64,000 nucleotides of DNA from contig NZ_BNBM01000001.1 in NCBI RefSeq assembly GCF_014655715.1, positions 1 to 64,000 on the forward strand. Reading direction: 5' to 3'. The position numbers and the translations under genes are program-made. Within the stretch, counting starts at the first letter, position 1; each line of letters opens with the position of its first letter. This stretch comes from Streptomyces lanatus (GTDB lineage: Bacteria; Actinomycetota; Actinomycetes; Streptomycetales; Streptomycetaceae). The notes beneath the pieces were generated by a model. That model did no database searches and was not told where the DNA came from. It was given only the letters and a program-made list of their open reading frames with translations. Shown here piece by piece: positions 45,059 through 53,496 of the stretch.

Positions 45059-46461
45059 CGGTACCTCCTTCTGGCCCGGTAGATCCGGAGCCGCGCGTTC
45101 CATTCGGCGAGCTTCTCGTAGGCGCCGTAGAGCAGGCCGAGGATGAAGAAGCCGCCCACCGCCGCCTCCCACCCCTGGACCACCCACAGCGTGATCAGGC
45201 CGGTCAGCGCCAGGACTGTCAGCACGCACCCGGCCCATTCGCCGCCCGACATGCTCGGCGCCGTCCCCGGGTCGGGGCGGGTCAGGACGACTCCCTCGGA
45301 CCACTCGTAGATGACGTCCCAGTTGTCCTTGAACGCCTTCACATGGCGCTCCGGGGCGATCTCGTAGGCCCGCTCGGCGAGTTCGACCACCGTCTTCTTC
45401 TCGGCGACGGTCGGCCGGTGGAACTGGTAGTGGCCCAGCAGCGCCACGGCGAGGTTGCCCACGCCCACGGCGACGATGTGCGCCACGTCGTCGTACCGCC
45501 ACTGCGGGACGTACGCCCGGAAGTCGCCGAACCGGTCGAACGCGGGGAGGACGTCCTGCCTCAGGACCCGGACGGCGTCGGTGTACCGCTCGGCGTCCTT
45601 GTGGCCGCTCGCGGAGCGCAGACCGTCGGTGATCTTCTCGACCGTCTCCTCCACGGCGTCCTCGAACATCTCCGTGAACAGGCCCGAGAACGCGGTCTGT
45701 TCCGCCCAGCCGGCGCAGATCCCGGTGAGGCGCGGTCTGAAGTCCGGGTCGGCGGCCAGTTCGCGGAACGGGGAGACGAGGAGGCCGGGAAGCTCGGCGA
45801 GGAAGTCGTCCGCCGAGTGCTCGCCGAGCCGCGGATCGTCCAGCCGCTCGATCCGGTGGGCGATGTGCCGGCGGAACTCGGGGCGCTCCAGCAGCGGTCC
45901 CCAGGCGCTCGCCGCGCCCTGCCACAGGATGTCCCGGGCGTCCGTGGTGGCGTGGCCCCGTCCGGCCTCCGCGTCCAGGGCCATGGCGTGGAAGCGCACC
46001 GCGTTGTCGTGCTCCTCGTGCACGGAGGCGGGGCAGCCGCAGTCGGGGCCGGGTTCGCCCCACCGCCACAGCAGTTCGTCGACGAGGCGCCGCCGCGGGT
46101 CCTGGAACTCCTCGAACGCCGCCCGCACCTCGTCCTTGCGGTGCCCGCCCACGAGGGGCGAGTCCGGGTCCGGGACCCAGGTGTCCTCGACGGCGAGCCT
46201 GGCGTCCAGCCGCTGCCGGTGCTGCCGTACGGCGCGTCCCTGCGCGTCGATCGGGAGGCCGGTGACCGCGAAGGCGTTGTCGCGGTACAGCCGCATCCCG
46301 GCCAGATCGGTGAAGCGGGAGAGGTTCCCGGTGCCGGTCCGGGCGGCGGAGGGCTCGCCCCTCCGGCCGCCCGCAGTCGTCTTGTCCATCCGCTCTCCCA
46401 ACGTCCGCTGCCCGTACGTCCGTCGCCCGTGGGTCCGTGCCCCGTGTGTCGGGCCGTTCAC
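45055..46461 (-). CDS. J-domain-like protein with C-terminal membrane helices and N-terminal TxGxR repeats
   Basis: A 468-residue protein. It opens with four pentapeptides of T-[HYL]-G-x-R encoded by a 15-bp tandem repeat. LYRDNAFAVTGLPIDAQGRA then introduces a J-like helical region, though no HPD triplet is present. The central 250 residues are helical (ELPGLLVSPFRELAADPDFR). Two membrane helices lie at about 410-455. GTG start overlaps the kinase stop (GTGA) with a G-rich site before it, so I prefer it over the ATG 24 codons later, although that also has a GGGAG site. It probably recruits the Hsp70-like protein to the membrane; this is inference from operon context. Confidence 0.7.
   Translation of the reverse strand: MNGPTHGARTHGRRTYGQRTLGERMDKTTAGGRRGEPSAARTGTGNLSRFTDLAGMRLYRDNAFAVTGLPIDAQGRAVRQHRQRLDARLAVEDTWVPDPDSPLVGGHRKDEVRAAFEEFQDPRRRLVDELLWRWGEPGPDCGCPASVHEEHDNAVRFHAMALDAEAGRGHATTDARDILWQGAASAWGPLLERPEFRRHIAHRIERLDDPRLGEHSADDFLAELPGLLVSPFRELAADPDFRPRLTGICAGWAEQTAFSGLFTEMFEDAVEETVEKITDGLRSASGHKDAERYTDAVRVLRQDVLPAFDRFGDFRAYVPQWRYDDVAHIVAVGVGNLAVALLGHYQFHRPTVAEKKTVVELAERAYEIAPERHVKAFKDNWDVIYEWSEGVVLTRPDPGTAPSMSGGEWAGCVLTVLALTGLITLWVVQGWEAAVGGFFILGLLYGAYEKLAEWNARLRIYRARRRYR
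46390..46449 (-). repeat. 15-bp tandem repeat x4 within J-like gene
   Basis: Four imperfect units of the type AC(A/C/G)(C/T)ACGGGNNACGG, in frame, encode THGAR, THGRR, TYGQR and TLGER at the N-terminus of the J-like protein. The period equals five codons, so copy-number change would keep the frame. Confidence 0.75.
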
Positions 46462-47540
46462 ATGACCACCCCCCGGCGCCACGTCATCAGCCGCGCCATG
46501 TGCCGTTCCCTGAGCCGGGGATGGCGGCTGACGGCCTCCTCCAGCTGGTTGGCGGCATCGGTGAGCCGTCCCGGTGTCCGGGAGAGCTCGAGGGCCGCCC
46601 GTACCTGTTCCTCGACCGACCTCTCCACCGCGGCCGCCCCGTGCGGCGGTGGTCTCACCCCGGCCGCCGGCCGCAGTGCCTCGGCGCGTTCGGCGACCTC
46701 GCGGGCCGAGGCGGGGCGTTCGGCCGGGTCCACGCGCAGCATGTCGACGACCAGCCGGTCCAGTTCGGGCCCGACACCGTCGTTGAAGGCGCTCGGCGGC
46801 AGCAGGGGCGCGTTGAACCGCTCCAGGGAGAAGGACTGCACCGGGTCGCCGCCGTTGTACGGGAAGTGGTCGGTGAGCAGGAAGTACGCGATGGTGCCCA
46901 ACGCCCACACGTCCCCCGCGCACGAGTAGCCGGTGCCCCGGCGCAGCACCTCGGGCGGCATGTAGGCGACCGTGCCCTGCGCGCTGGCCGCCATGGTGCC
47001 GGGGTCGGTCTCCTTGGCCAGTCCGAAGTCGCTGACCTTGACCCGCAGTCCGGACTCGTCGTAGGTGATGAGCACGTTGGCCAGCGACAGATCGCGGTGC
47101 ACGATCGGGTGCTGCCGCTCATGGGCGACGGCGAGCCCCTCGGCGGCCTGCCGCAGCACGGCCGTGGCCTCGTCGACCGGTACCGCCCCGGAGTGGGACG
47201 CGACCAGCCGCTCCAGGCTGCCGCCGGCCACGTACTCCATGGTGATGTAGCCGCGCATCCCCTCCGAGGTCTGCACCGTGCCGGCGTCGAACACCCGGAT
47301 GATGTTGGGGTGTCCGAGGGTGGACAGGATGCGGGCCTCGTCGAACAGCCGGGAGGTTGCCGCCAGCGAGGCGACGTGCTTGAACAGCTTCAGGGCCTGC
47401 CAGCCGAGGATGTGGTGCCGTACCCGGTACACCTCGGCGAAGGCGCCCTCGCCCAGCCTGCGGTCCACGACCAGTGCCGAGTTGATCCGCTGCGCACGGG
47501 TCAGCAGTGTCCCCTCCACGCCGGTCGTGTCCCCCGCCAT
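46458..47540 (-). CDS. Cytosolic Ser/Thr protein kinase heading a chaperone operon
   Basis: A 360-residue Hanks-type kinase with no membrane helix. The Gly loop is RRLGEGAFAEVY, the ATP lysine in ALKLFK, the catalytic loop HRDLSLANV, the metal loop DFGLA, the activation segment ends MPPEVL, and DVWALGTIAYFLL forms subdomain IX. In the catalytic loop the usual Lys (HRDxKxxN) is Ser, which in some kinases lowers activity. A helical tail of about 80 residues follows. It is the first gene of the operon. The frame could extend upstream into the alginate lyase region, but family similarity starts after this ATG. Confidence 0.9.
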   Translation of the reverse strand: MAGDTTGVEGTLLTRAQRINSALVVDRRLGEGAFAEVYRVRHHILGWQALKLFKHVASLAATSRLFDEARILSTLGHPNIIRVFDAGTVQTSEGMRGYITMEYVAGGSLERLVASHSGAVPVDEATAVLRQAAEGLAVAHERQHPIVHRDLSLANVLITYDESGLRVKVSDFGLAKETDPGTMAASAQGTVAYMPPEVLRRGTGYSCAGDVWALGTIAYFLLTDHFPYNGGDPVQSFSLERFNAPLLPPSAFNDGVGPELDRLVVDMLRVDPAERPASAREVAERAEALRPAAGVRPPPHGAAAVERSVEEQVRAALELSRTPGRLTDAANQLEEAVSRHPRLRERHMARLMTWRRGVVM

Positions 47541-47620
47541 CCGCCGCGCCCCCTTCCCGCCTCCGGTCCACGTCACCGTGCCACGCACCCTCCGGGACCC
47601 CTCCCGGGAGCGCGCGCCGG

Positions 47621-48406
47621 TCAGGAGTGGGTGACCTCGATGCCGGAGATACGGACCTCGCCGTAGTTGTCGTCCGAGCAGGGCGCGGAGTTGTCGCAGT
47701 TGGCCTGGGTGTAGGCCCCCGCCTTGAAGTAGTTGGTGTCGCCGTCGTGCGAGATCGTGGTCTGGAGGCGGCCGTTGTAGTACGCGTCGATCTCCCCGTC
47801 CTCGGCCACGAACTTCGCCTCGAACTCGGTGCCCAACTCGTAGTCGTCGGTGACGAGATGGTGGTGCCGGTCGTCGCCGTCGGTGATGTAGAGCTTGCTG
47901 CCTTCGAGGCGGAAGACGGTGACGTCGTCGTCCCCGCCGTGGACCTGCGCGCCGACCAGCCACGGCCGCTCCTCGGGCAGCGCCATGAACGCCTCCCTGA
48001 CGACGAGGGTGTGGGTGCCCTCCGTGGTGGACCACGCGGCCTCGTCCCCGCCGCCCTCGGTCATCTCCCGCAGCTCGGCGCGCGGATAGCTCGACCCCGA
48101 CGTCGTCACGCCGTTGACGGCGGCCCGGAACCGGACCGCGTCGCAGCCGGACTCGACCCGGAACCAGGGCTTGGCTGAGAAGGTTGCCAGCTCGGGCTGG
48201 GTGATCTCGGCGGGGTCCTCGTCGTCGCCGGTGGGCAGGGTCAGTTTCCAGTCCGTGAGGTCGAGGACGTCGGCGGGGTGCGCGCAGCGGGCCGCCGCCG
48301 CCCGTGCCTGCGGGGTCGAGGGCTCCGCGTGCGCGGACAGGGTGAGCGTGGCGGTCGAGACGGCCGCGGTGAGGCCGGCGAGCACGACGGTCCGGGTACT
48401 GGGCAT
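47621..48406 (-). CDS. Secreted PL7 alginate lyase
   Basis: A 261-residue exported protein with signal peptide ending LSAHAEP. The three PL7 motifs are clear: YPRAELREM, QVHGG and YFKAGAYTQ. These hold the Arg, Gln/His and Tyr of the active site. QVH rather than QIH usually accompanies polymannuronate preference. It cleaves alginate by beta elimination outside the cell. No uptake or further alginate genes are linked, and it is inserted between two signalling units. ATG with GGAG in front. Confidence 0.92.
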   Translation of the reverse strand: MPSTRTVVLAGLTAAVSTATLTLSAHAEPSTPQARAAAARCAHPADVLDLTDWKLTLPTGDDEDPAEITQPELATFSAKPWFRVESGCDAVRFRAAVNGVTTSGSSYPRAELREMTEGGGDEAAWSTTEGTHTLVVREAFMALPEERPWLVGAQVHGGDDDVTVFRLEGSKLYITDGDDRHHHLVTDDYELGTEFEAKFVAEDGEIDAYYNGRLQTTISHDGDTNYFKAGAYTQANCDNSAPCSDDNYGEVRISGIEVTHS

Positions 48407-48544
48407 GGAAGGTCTCCTGCGTCGGGGGGTGTGCGGTACGGGCCGACGCGTACCGTAAGGGCACCGCGCGGGACCCCTCCCGGATGGCTCGGTTCCGGCC
48501 GCTGTCTACGCATGCGTGCGACTGATGAAGGCTCTGGGTAGACA

Positions 48545-48568
48545 CTGCGTACGGCCTGCCGTACGCAG
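48545..48568. promoter_or_regulatory. Perfect inverted repeat before transmembrane kinase gene
   Basis: CTGCGTACGG and CCGTACGCAG flank a four-base spacer, directly before TAGGTT, which could serve as a -10 box. It lies 74-97 bp upstream of the kinase start in a divergent intergenic region with the alginate lyase gene. An operator is more likely than a terminator, as no T-run follows. Confidence 0.45.
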
Positions 48569-48641
48569 TAGGTTCGACCCATGCGCACGGCCCTGGACCG
48601 TGGCCGTGTGCGTTCCGGACTCGACCGAGGGGGAAGAATCC

Positions 48642-50549
48642 GTGCGTTCCGGGGAGGAGTTCGCCGACCGCTATGTCCTCAAGGACGTCATCGGCGCGGG
48701 GCGGGGCGGCGATGTGTGGCTCGCGCACGACACGGTGGTGGGCCAGGACGTCGCGCTCAAACCGGAGCGGACGGACGGCGAGAGCGACACCGCGCTGCGG
48801 CGGCTGCTGGGCGAACCGCGCGCCATGGCCAAGTTCCGCGACCACCCTCATGTCGTGACGCTGTTCGACGTGGTGACGGTGGCGAAGGACGGGCCCGGTT
48901 CGGAGACGTACTGGTTCGTCATGGAGTACGTCCCCGGCGGCGGCCTCGACCGGCAGCCGACGGTCTCCCCCGAGCGGGCGGCCCGCATCGGCGCCGAACT
49001 CGCGGACGCGCTGGCCGCGCTGCATGAGGCGGGCATCGTGCACTGTGACGTCAAGCCCGCCAACATCGGCCTCACCCGGCACGGCGCCGCGAAGTTATTG
49101 GACTTCGGCGCCGCCTACCGGGTCGGTGGCGCGGAGACCATCACCGTCAACGGCCCGTACAGCTTCACCCCGGACTACGCCGCTCCGGAGCTGGCCCGAG
49201 GCAATGTGCCCCGGCCGGCCTCGGATGTGTTCTGCCTCGCCGCCACCCTCTGCGCGCTGGTCACCGGGGCGCCGCCGCGCGGCACCACGTCCCACGGCGA
49301 CGCCCCCGCCGGGACGGGCGAGGACGGCGGGGACGCGGAGCGGCTGCGGTACTGGAAGGCCGAGCAGGGCGTCGTCGAGCTGGACGCCGCCGCCGTGGGG
49401 CCGCTGTACCCCGTGCTGACGTCCATGCTCCGCCGCGACCCCCGGCAACGCCCCGACGCCGCCGAGGTCCGGCGGCTCCTTCAGGACATCGCCGGGTCCG
49501 AGCCGAAACCCTCGCGGGACACGGCCACCACCAGCACCGCCCCCGCGCGCCGCCGCTGGCGTCGGCCGCTGGTCGCGGCGGCCCTCGGCGTCAGTGCGCT
49601 GCTTGCCCTGGGCGTCGTGGTCCTGCCCGGGGACGGCGACGACGACGCGAAGGCCGACCCCACCCCCGGCCAGAGCCTGCAGGCGAACGCGCGCCCCCTG
49701 ATCGGCGACCCGCACACGGCCGATGTGTGTGCCCTGTCCGACCCCGCCACGCTCGACTTCGGCGGCGACGGGGAGGTCCACAAGGACGTGGACTACGGGA
49801 ACTTCGACCGCTGCGACGTGCTCGTGGACGTCGACGACAAGACCCGCATCGACGTGAAGATCAGCATCCTGGAGGGCTCGCCGCCCGAGGGGTCGAAGCC
49901 CTCGCGCACCATCGGTCAGATCGGCATCCGGGAGGAGGAGGGCGAGAGCGACGAGTGCAACCTGCTGCTCACGTCCGCCGACGACACCCTCGTCGGGATC
50001 CGCGTGAACATGGGCAAGGGCACCGTGTTCGGCGGCACGGCGACCCTGTGCACCGTCGCGAACAAGGCGGCCACGACCGCGGCCGGCGTCCTCGACCGCG
50101 GTCCGCTCCCACGCCGTCCGTCGCCCTACCCGCCCGAGTCGCTGGCGTGGTCGAACGCCTGCAAGCTACTCAACGCAAAGGCACTGTCCGCCGTCCCCGG
50201 CCTGAAGGTCGACGTGCCGGTGGAGGGCGTCGCAGGCTGGAGCTGCGAGTGGTCCAGCGACGTGGACGAGTTGGACGCGGAGATCAGCTTCTTCCGCGAT
50301 CAGCCCAAGTCCGCGGAGGACGGCGCCACCGCCGTCACGCTCAGCGGACACCGCACGATCATCGAGCGGAACGACGACGGCGACACCTGCACGGCCTACA
50401 TCGAATACCGCGAGTACAGCGGCCAGAACGCCGAGACCGCCGCCGAGATGGTGCGCCTGGAGGTCGGCGGCCGACGGCCCACGGCCGAACTGTGCGGCAT
50501 GGCGAAGAAGCTCGCGACCTCGGCCGCCGCCGAACTCCCGGCGCGCTGA
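48642..50549 (+). CDS. Transmembrane Ser/Thr protein kinase, contains a TTA codon
   Basis: A 635-residue receptor-type kinase. The kinase domain has IGAGRGGDVWLAHD, VALKPE, HCDVKPANIG (HRD changed to HCD), DFGAAY and DYAAPELA. A membrane helix lies at about 309-331. The extracellular part has two Cys-paired units with CALSDPATL and ACKLLNAKALS, reminiscent of DUF3558-like sensor domains. Leu152, two residues before DFG, is encoded by TTA (49095-49097), the rare codon read by bldA tRNA, so translation is probably delayed to development. GTG start with GGGGGAAGA upstream; the longer frame lacks kinase-like sequence there. Confidence 0.9.
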   Translation: MRSGEEFADRYVLKDVIGAGRGGDVWLAHDTVVGQDVALKPERTDGESDTALRRLLGEPRAMAKFRDHPHVVTLFDVVTVAKDGPGSETYWFVMEYVPGGGLDRQPTVSPERAARIGAELADALAALHEAGIVHCDVKPANIGLTRHGAAKLLDFGAAYRVGGAETITVNGPYSFTPDYAAPELARGNVPRPASDVFCLAATLCALVTGAPPRGTTSHGDAPAGTGEDGGDAERLRYWKAEQGVVELDAAAVGPLYPVLTSMLRRDPRQRPDAAEVRRLLQDIAGSEPKPSRDTATTSTAPARRRWRRPLVAAALGVSALLALGVVVLPGDGDDDAKADPTPGQSLQANARPLIGDPHTADVCALSDPATLDFGGDGEVHKDVDYGNFDRCDVLVDVDDKTRIDVKISILEGSPPEGSKPSRTIGQIGIREEEGESDECNLLLTSADDTLVGIRVNMGKGTVFGGTATLCTVANKAATTAAGVLDRGPLPRRPSPYPPESLAWSNACKLLNAKALSAVPGLKVDVPVEGVAGWSCEWSSDVDELDAEISFFRDQPKSAEDGATAVTLSGHRTIIERNDDGDTCTAYIEYREYSGQNAETAAEMVRLEVGGRRPTAELCGMAKKLATSAAAELPAR

Positions 50550-50555
50550 GGTCCG

Positions 50556-51335
50556 CTAGTCGGGCCAGGGCGCGTCGTCCTCCATCAGGTCCAGGTCCGG
50601 CGGCACCAGCGTCGTCGACTCCACCAGCCCCTTGATCAGGTTGTGCAGCAGCCTGTTGTCGCCGGGCCTGCCCTCGGCCTTGTCGTGCAGCAACGGGTAC
50701 CGGAAGCCCGTGCGGTCCAGGCGGTGCCGTACGACCTCGATACGGTGCTCGATCCTGCGCTCGGTCCAGTTGGCGTCCGGGCGCAGATACTTGAGCTGCT
50801 TGGCGGCCACGGAGTAGGTCAGGGGCCGCGGCTCCTCCTCGTAGAGCAGATACCGCTGGCCGAGGACGACCAGCAGCAGCCGTTCGTCGTCGTCGAGCGC
50901 CCAGGTCTCCGGGCGGATGGTCTCGGCCTGCCTGCGTGAGACGGGTCCCTGGTCGTCATGGCCGGCCACATACAGCTCGACCAGGTGCTCGCGGTAGCCG
51001 GAGCCCTTCACGAAGAGCGGGGTGTAGCCGGTGGCGAGCGGGACCGGCTCGGTGGCGATATGCATCATCCGGCCACGCGGCAGCCGCACGAGCTGCTGCC
51101 CGGTGTTGCGCAGCCACCACAGCCCCTGACGGTACGTCAGTTCACCGTGGCGCCGGCTCACCCGCAGGTCGTCGACGCCGACTCCCAGGTCCACGTCGGG
51201 CTTGTCACCGCGCCCGAAGCGCACCGTCAGCCCCGGGCGGGGCGGGGCGCTGAGCTCACCGGTGACCGTACGGGCATGCAGAGTCCCGGGCGCGGCGGGC
51301 GCGACACCACGCGCGAGGCTGGCGGAGAGGGGCAT
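50556..51335 (-). CDS. FHA domain protein
   Basis: A 259-residue soluble protein. The FHA domain occupies about residues 28-95: RFGRGDKPDVDLG, LRVSRRHGELTYR and WWLRNTGQQ give the phosphothreonine-binding Arg, Ser-x-x-His and Asn. The C-terminal part, with RPLTYSVAAKQLKYLRPDAN and IEHRIEVVRHRL, looks like a winged-helix or sigma-like helical domain. It probably binds a phosphorylated partner of the neighbouring kinases. It is transcribed 149 bp downstream of the second receptor kinase and converges on the first. Confidence 0.88.
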   Translation of the reverse strand: MPLSASLARGVAPAAPGTLHARTVTGELSAPPRPGLTVRFGRGDKPDVDLGVGVDDLRVSRRHGELTYRQGLWWLRNTGQQLVRLPRGRMMHIATEPVPLATGYTPLFVKGSGYREHLVELYVAGHDDQGPVSRRQAETIRPETWALDDDERLLLVVLGQRYLLYEEEPRPLTYSVAAKQLKYLRPDANWTERRIEHRIEVVRHRLDRTGFRYPLLHDKAEGRPGDNRLLHNLIKGLVESTTLVPPDLDLMEDDAPWPD

Positions 51336-51484
51336 CGCTGGTCTCCTCGGTTCAAGGTCGTTCTAGGACTTGTTCATGGAGTTGATGGGCTTGTTCGGTG
51401 GATGCACTACGGCGTTCTGACCAGTGTCCGCACCTTGCACGGGACCCCTCCCCAAACCGGTCGGTCACCCGGTCCGGGTGTGCG

Positions 51485-53362
51485 TCAGTACGCCGATTTC
51501 AGCGCTCCTGCGGGAAGCTTCCCGCCGTCCTCGCGGCCCACGCTGCACAGCACCTGGCGGAATCCGGCCTCCCACTCCTCGTCGGAGGAGTACCAGCCCC
51601 ACATCTCGTGCCCCTTGCCGCGGGCCCAGTTGACCCCGTACCTCTCCTGGCAGAGCTCGCCCGTGTCGACGCTGTCCGACGAACTGTCGCCCGAGGCGCG
51701 GGTCCAGCCGACCAACTGCTCGTCGTGCGGGCGGTCACAGCTGACCAGGGTCTTGGTGTACGAGTCGTCCTCGTGCTCCTCGACGTCGATGCAGTCGCCG
51801 GGGCCGAGCTGGGTGATGTACACCTCGTCGCCGAACTTGCGGAAGTCACCGATCGGCCCGCCGAGTGTGGCGTTCCTGAGAAAGAGCAGACAGGCCGAGG
51901 CGGGCGGCTCGCTCTGCCCCGGCTCGGGGGTGAGGACGTAGAGCACCGGGTCGGCCATGGTCTTGCGCAGGTCCGCGGTGCGCCGGGCACACTCGTCCCG
52001 AACCGGCTGGGTGCCGGGTGCGACGGTCGCGATGACCTGGCCCTCGGGATCGTCGTCGTAGCAGTCGCGGGTCTTGAGCCCGGCCCGCCCCTTGTACGCG
52101 CCGTCCTTCCAGTCGGCGTCGACGCACTGCCCCGGGGTGAGCTCCTGGCGCAGACCGGCCTGGCGGCCGTACGGGTACGCGCCACGGGTCACCGTCGGGG
52201 AGGGCGTCGCCGCCACCTTCGCGTCGGCCCCCTGCTCCTTGGCCCCGTCCTGGTGGCCGACGGCGCCGAGCGCGTAGCCGCCGGCCCCGAAGAGCAGGGC
52301 GGCGAGGGCCAGCAGCGCGGGGGTGCGCCAGCCGGGTGCGGGACGGTCGGAGGCTGTGGCGCGGCGCCGGGCGCGGTCCCTCCAGGAGGGCGGGGAGGGG
52401 GAAGGGCGTGTGGTGGCACCGACGTCGGTGGGGTCGGCGGCGCTGTTGTCCTGGCCGGACCCTGAAGCGGGGCCCGCCGGGGCGGATCCGGTGAGCGCGG
52501 GCGCAGGCGTGCCTTTGCCGCTGCCCCTGGCTTCGGCGAGCAGTTCGCGTGCCCGTTCCGTCCGGGTGCGCTGCGCCGGGTCCTTGGCCAGCAGTCCCAT
52601 GATCACGCGGTTCAGTGGGTCGCTCGCCCGCTGCGGCACGGCGGGGTCCGTGGTCAGCGCCGCCATGAGGGAGGCGTCGAGCGTGTCCCGCTCGAACGGG
52701 GAGACGCCCTCGACGGCGAAGTACAGCGTCACGCCGAGCGAGAACAGGTCGGTCGCGGGCGTCGCCTCGCCCCCGGACAGCCGCTCCGGCGCGAGGAAGC
52801 CCGGGGTGCCGACCACCATGCCGCTCTGGGTGACCCGGGTCTCGCGCGGCCACAGCGAGATGCCGTAGTCCGTGAGCAGGACCCTGCGGTCGGCGGCGCC
52901 CGAACGGTCCGGCGCCAGCAGGATGTTGGAGGGCTTGACGTCCCGGTGGATGATGCCGAGCCGGTGCCCGGCGTTCAGCGCGTCCAGGGCGGCGGCGCCG
53001 ATGCCGGCCACCTCCTCGCTCGGCAGGGCCCCGCGCTCCTTGACGGCGGCGCGCAGATCCCGGGTGCCCGGCAGGTACTCCATCACGATCCACGGGCGGT
53101 CGTCGTCCTCCACGACGTCGTACACCGTGATCACGTTGGGATGCTCACGCAACTGCGCCGCCTTCAGCGCCTCCTTGCGCCCCCGCGCCGCGGGGTCGTC
53201 GCCGCTGGATCCGGTGCGCTCGTGCGGTACGTCGATCTCCTTGACCGCGACCCGGACCCGGAGTTCCTCGTCCTGGGCCAGCCAGACGTCGCCCCCGCCG
53301 CCGGAGCCGAGCCGCTGCAGCAGCCGGTACCTCCCGGCGATGACCCGTTCCTCCCGTGCCAC
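51485..53362 (-). CDS. Transmembrane Ser/Thr protein kinase with septum-like extracellular domain
   Basis: A 625-residue receptor-type kinase. Kinase motifs: RLGSGGGGDVWLAQD, VAVKEID, HRDVKPSNIL, DYG (in place of DFG) and APERL. A Pro/Ser linker leads to a membrane helix at about 348-370. The extracellular 250 residues have six or more Cys and repeats of the form LTPGQCVDADW, LGPGDCIDVEE, each followed by a C-(D/Y) pair, like septum-formation or DUF4190-associated domains. The GTG start is behind GAAGGAGG; an upstream ATG in the same frame is less well placed. It leads the FHA gene in the same direction. Confidence 0.9.
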   Translation of the reverse strand: MAREERVIAGRYRLLQRLGSGGGGDVWLAQDEELRVRVAVKEIDVPHERTGSSGDDPAARGRKEALKAAQLREHPNVITVYDVVEDDDRPWIVMEYLPGTRDLRAAVKERGALPSEEVAGIGAAALDALNAGHRLGIIHRDVKPSNILLAPDRSGAADRRVLLTDYGISLWPRETRVTQSGMVVGTPGFLAPERLSGGEATPATDLFSLGVTLYFAVEGVSPFERDTLDASLMAALTTDPAVPQRASDPLNRVIMGLLAKDPAQRTRTERARELLAEARGSGKGTPAPALTGSAPAGPASGSGQDNSAADPTDVGATTRPSPSPPSWRDRARRRATASDRPAPGWRTPALLALAALLFGAGGYALGAVGHQDGAKEQGADAKVAATPSPTVTRGAYPYGRQAGLRQELTPGQCVDADWKDGAYKGRAGLKTRDCYDDDPEGQVIATVAPGTQPVRDECARRTADLRKTMADPVLYVLTPEPGQSEPPASACLLFLRNATLGGPIGDFRKFGDEVYITQLGPGDCIDVEEHEDDSYTKTLVSCDRPHDEQLVGWTRASGDSSSDSVDTGELCQERYGVNWARGKGHEMWGWYSSDEEWEAGFRQVLCSVGREDGGKLPAGALKSAY

Positions 53363-53496
53363 GAACGCCCCCTCCTTCGGCCGCGCTTCCCGACCGGCCG
53401 CCGGCAGCCCCCGACGGTCGTCGGCCACATGCTCACCCCACCCACTCGGGAGCCCTCCCGCGCCGTCGACCGCAGAGGCCGGTCGCCCGCCCCGGC

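Noticed and set aside
46390..46449. CRISPR-like repeats
   Set aside because: The 15-bp units are contiguous, imperfect and in frame with a protein; there are no spacers.
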